64,000 nt of DNA from Cylicocyclus nassatus (Eukaryota > Nematoda > Chromadorea > Rhabditida > Strongylidae). Positions 62,248 through 64,000 of this stretch are shown in pieces. The translations under genes and the position numbers were made by a program. The stretch spans positions 8,532,880 through 8,596,879 of the forward strand of contig CATQJL010000112.1 of the NCBI GenBank assembly GCA_958299035.1, in the 5' to 3' direction. The number at the start of each line of letters is the position of its first letter. Position 1 is the stretch's first letter. Under the pieces are notes generated by a model. It saw nothing but the letters and a program-made list of their open reading frames with translations, was not told the DNA's origin and searched no databases.

Positions 62248-63934
62248 TTACTGTTGCGGCTGCGAGACGGGATAGAACTGTGGCGGAGTTGGACCAGCTG
62301 CTGAAAATGTTTCATAAAGTAACAGGAGCTGAAGTTTTGAGAAAACTAAAGAAACTAGAATAAGCACCAATGTTTGGAAAGAACAGTTCAGAAAAAAAAA
62401 TCAAAACCAACGCTCTTCTTCACCACTCTCATCTGAACGTAAACATTATGTAGCAAAATTCAATGATAGCAGTTAGGTATATGAATGAACTGACCATGAC
62501 TATACTGCTGCTGATAATTTTCTGCGGCCGAAGTTGTCGGTGGAGCTGCCAATTGCGTAATTCCAATGGAACTCAAAGAAGGCATCGGAAAGTTGATTGG
62601 TGGTGGTGGAGTGTATGCATTGGTTGTGGCGTTAGTAGCGCCCGTGGCAAACATTGTGGGTACAACTGACGGGATACCAGATGGAATCGAAGCTGCAACG
62701 ATAAAATAACGATCGAAGAAATTCATAAAATCCAGAAAAACCGAAAAAAATAGAAAAAAGCTTACGCGTGAGATTTGGCGGCTGTGGAGGAGGAAAGTAG
62801 CTTTGAGTGGATGATGGTTGCAGATTGGGCGGTAGGGGCTGTGGTGGCTGTGGCATAGACGAGGGAACCGGAGGAGGATAGCTGAATGAAGACTGATTTA
62901 CATACAAGCTTGGTGACTTTGACTCTTATTTGCCCATAACCTAGAACGATCCGAAAATGATAAATCCAAGTCATAAAAAAAGATAGATCCGAAAAGCTAA
63001 TTATTTCAGCCCCCATTTCCTGGACTGCACTTACATCAAATGTGACATTAAACTTAAAACACGGTAAAATTATGTAACCTGCAAAAGTAATGTCTCATTT
63101 AAAATATCCTAGAGATTTTATCGCCGTATGCAAATTAATGGTGGACATTGAGATTAAGATTTCATAGCGATAAAACTTTTACGATTCCTGGAGATAATCA
63201 GACACCTGGTCATTGGCGTAGTGTAAGCAGCAGATGTATACGGGACGGGACAAGGGGCCCCTGTGGTTTGGTATGATGGAGCCATCGTAGACGGAGGTCG
63301 GTATTGCTAAAACAGAAATTATTGAGTTGGTTGTACGGTAGAAGATGTTCTTTGCGTTGCTTACTGAATACTGCTGTTGTTGTTGTTGCTGTTGTTGAGC
63401 GTAATAATCGTTTGAAATGGGCTGGGTGGGAGTTTGCGGAGTTTGGTACTGAGATTATCTCGAGATATTTGATAAACAAGGATGAGCGATTCCATTTTGA
63501 ACTCACATTTTGTTGCGCAGGAGCTTGAGCCGGTGATGGTGCATGACTATGGCCGTGGCCATCGTGTCCATCATGAGAATGAGAGTGTCCGTCAGTGTGC
63601 CCGTTGGAGGTCTGTGGCTGAGTCATTGGTGTAGAAGTGGACAATGGTGTGAATACGGGTGGAGCCGGAGGGAACGATGTGGGTGGTAGTGCGAAGCTGC
63701 TTGGTGGTGGCATGTTAGCAGTAACGGCAAATTGACTCGGATCAGGGAATGATGATGGAGCCGGAGGCTTGGTAACCTGTAGTAGACATTCAAAGTTCAT
63801 AGAATGCCCGAAAGACTTGCGCATAAAAAAGCTTGTGGCAAACAATCTGTATGAACGTGGTCAAGTACCTGATCAATCTGCGGTATTCCTGTGTTGCCTG
63901 GTTGCGGTAACTTAGCTGGTTGTTGTGCAATGAC
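62248..63934 (-). CDS. Pro/Gln-rich low-complexity protein, C-terminal part (5' end outside window)
   Basis: Seven exons join in one frame: 63869-63934, 63507-63776, 63365-63448, 63206-63306, 62766-62881, 62495-62692, 62248-62300 (888 nt, 295 codons plus stop). More exons must lie beyond 64000. All visible sequence is low complexity: Pro/Ser/Thr segments (KPPAPSSFPDPSQF, MPPPSSFALPPTSFPPAPP), a His/Gly/Asp block (HTDGHSHSHDGHDGHGHSH), a nine-Gln run at about 63370-63396, a tract PPPVPSSMPQPPQPLPPN, and the C-terminus PPQFYPVSQPQQ. There is no globular domain, membrane segment or catalytic motif. The composition resembles scaffold proteins such as the COPII/ER-exit-site proteins SEC16, SEC31 and TFG, or RNA-binding-protein tails, but I do not recognise the family; the N-terminal exons are needed. 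It is probably the promoter-proximal gene of an operon with smu-1. Confidence 0.85.
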
Positions 63935-64000
63935 CTGAACTCCACCATTTATCCAAACAATCATAACAATCCAACAACTGGCTCTGATATAAAAAATCCT

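Overview
The window is nuclear DNA of a nematode, most likely a chromadorean/rhabditine worm. It is AT-rich. Its three clear genes have many short introns with GTAAG-type donors and TTTTCAG/TTTTTAG acceptors. A junction between two genes carries the signals of a nematode operon (poly(A) signal, UAYYUU element, trans-splice-like acceptor at nematode spacing). Species cannot be fixed from the sequence alone.

Layout. 1-17.6 kb: no securely identified gene; one possible initial exon (773), a GC-rich promoter/5'-exon-like block on the minus strand (6.2-6.9 kb), a TATA-containing GC-rich island (10.4-11.2 kb) and many small DNA-transposon derivatives. 17.6-22.3 kb: a 4.7 kb imperfect palindrome (about 1.3 kb arms, 0.9 kb loop) carrying three later insertions. 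23.8-34.7 kb, minus strand: a complete 24-exon gene for a Golgi Ca2+/Mn2+ P-type ATPase (PMR1/SPCA, pmr-1), with a 4.76 kb intron filled by two adjacent transposons. 34.85-35.17 kb: a foldback satellite element next to the pmr-1 5' end. 35-57 kb: gene-poor DNA with MITEs, two matching non-autonomous Helitrons and a few weak coding candidates. 57.2-61.9 kb, minus strand: a complete 14-exon smu-1 (LisH-CTLH-WD40 splicing factor). 62.2-63.9 kb, minus strand: the 3' seven exons of a Pro/Gln-rich protein whose 5' end lies beyond the window.

The Pro/Gln-rich gene and smu-1 are probably an operon transcribed right to left: AATAAA at 61997, a UAYYUU element at 61939 and an acceptor at 61886, just before the smu-1 ATG. 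pmr-1 is 22 kb further on and should be separately transcribed.

The rest is dominated by mobile DNA: mariner-type elements (TTAGGTCGTTCCGAAAG ends, TA duplications), three CAGGGTGTCCC foldback elements, Helitrons (TC...CTAG between A and T), PIF/Harbinger-like (TTA), hAT-like (8 bp) and Mutator-like (9 bp) MITEs, a possible piggyBac-type element (TTAA), and an unnamed foldback family with seven copies here. No rRNA, tRNA or CRISPR was found. All exon joins were worked out by hand from frame continuity, splice sites and recalled family motifs; no alignment or expression data were available.
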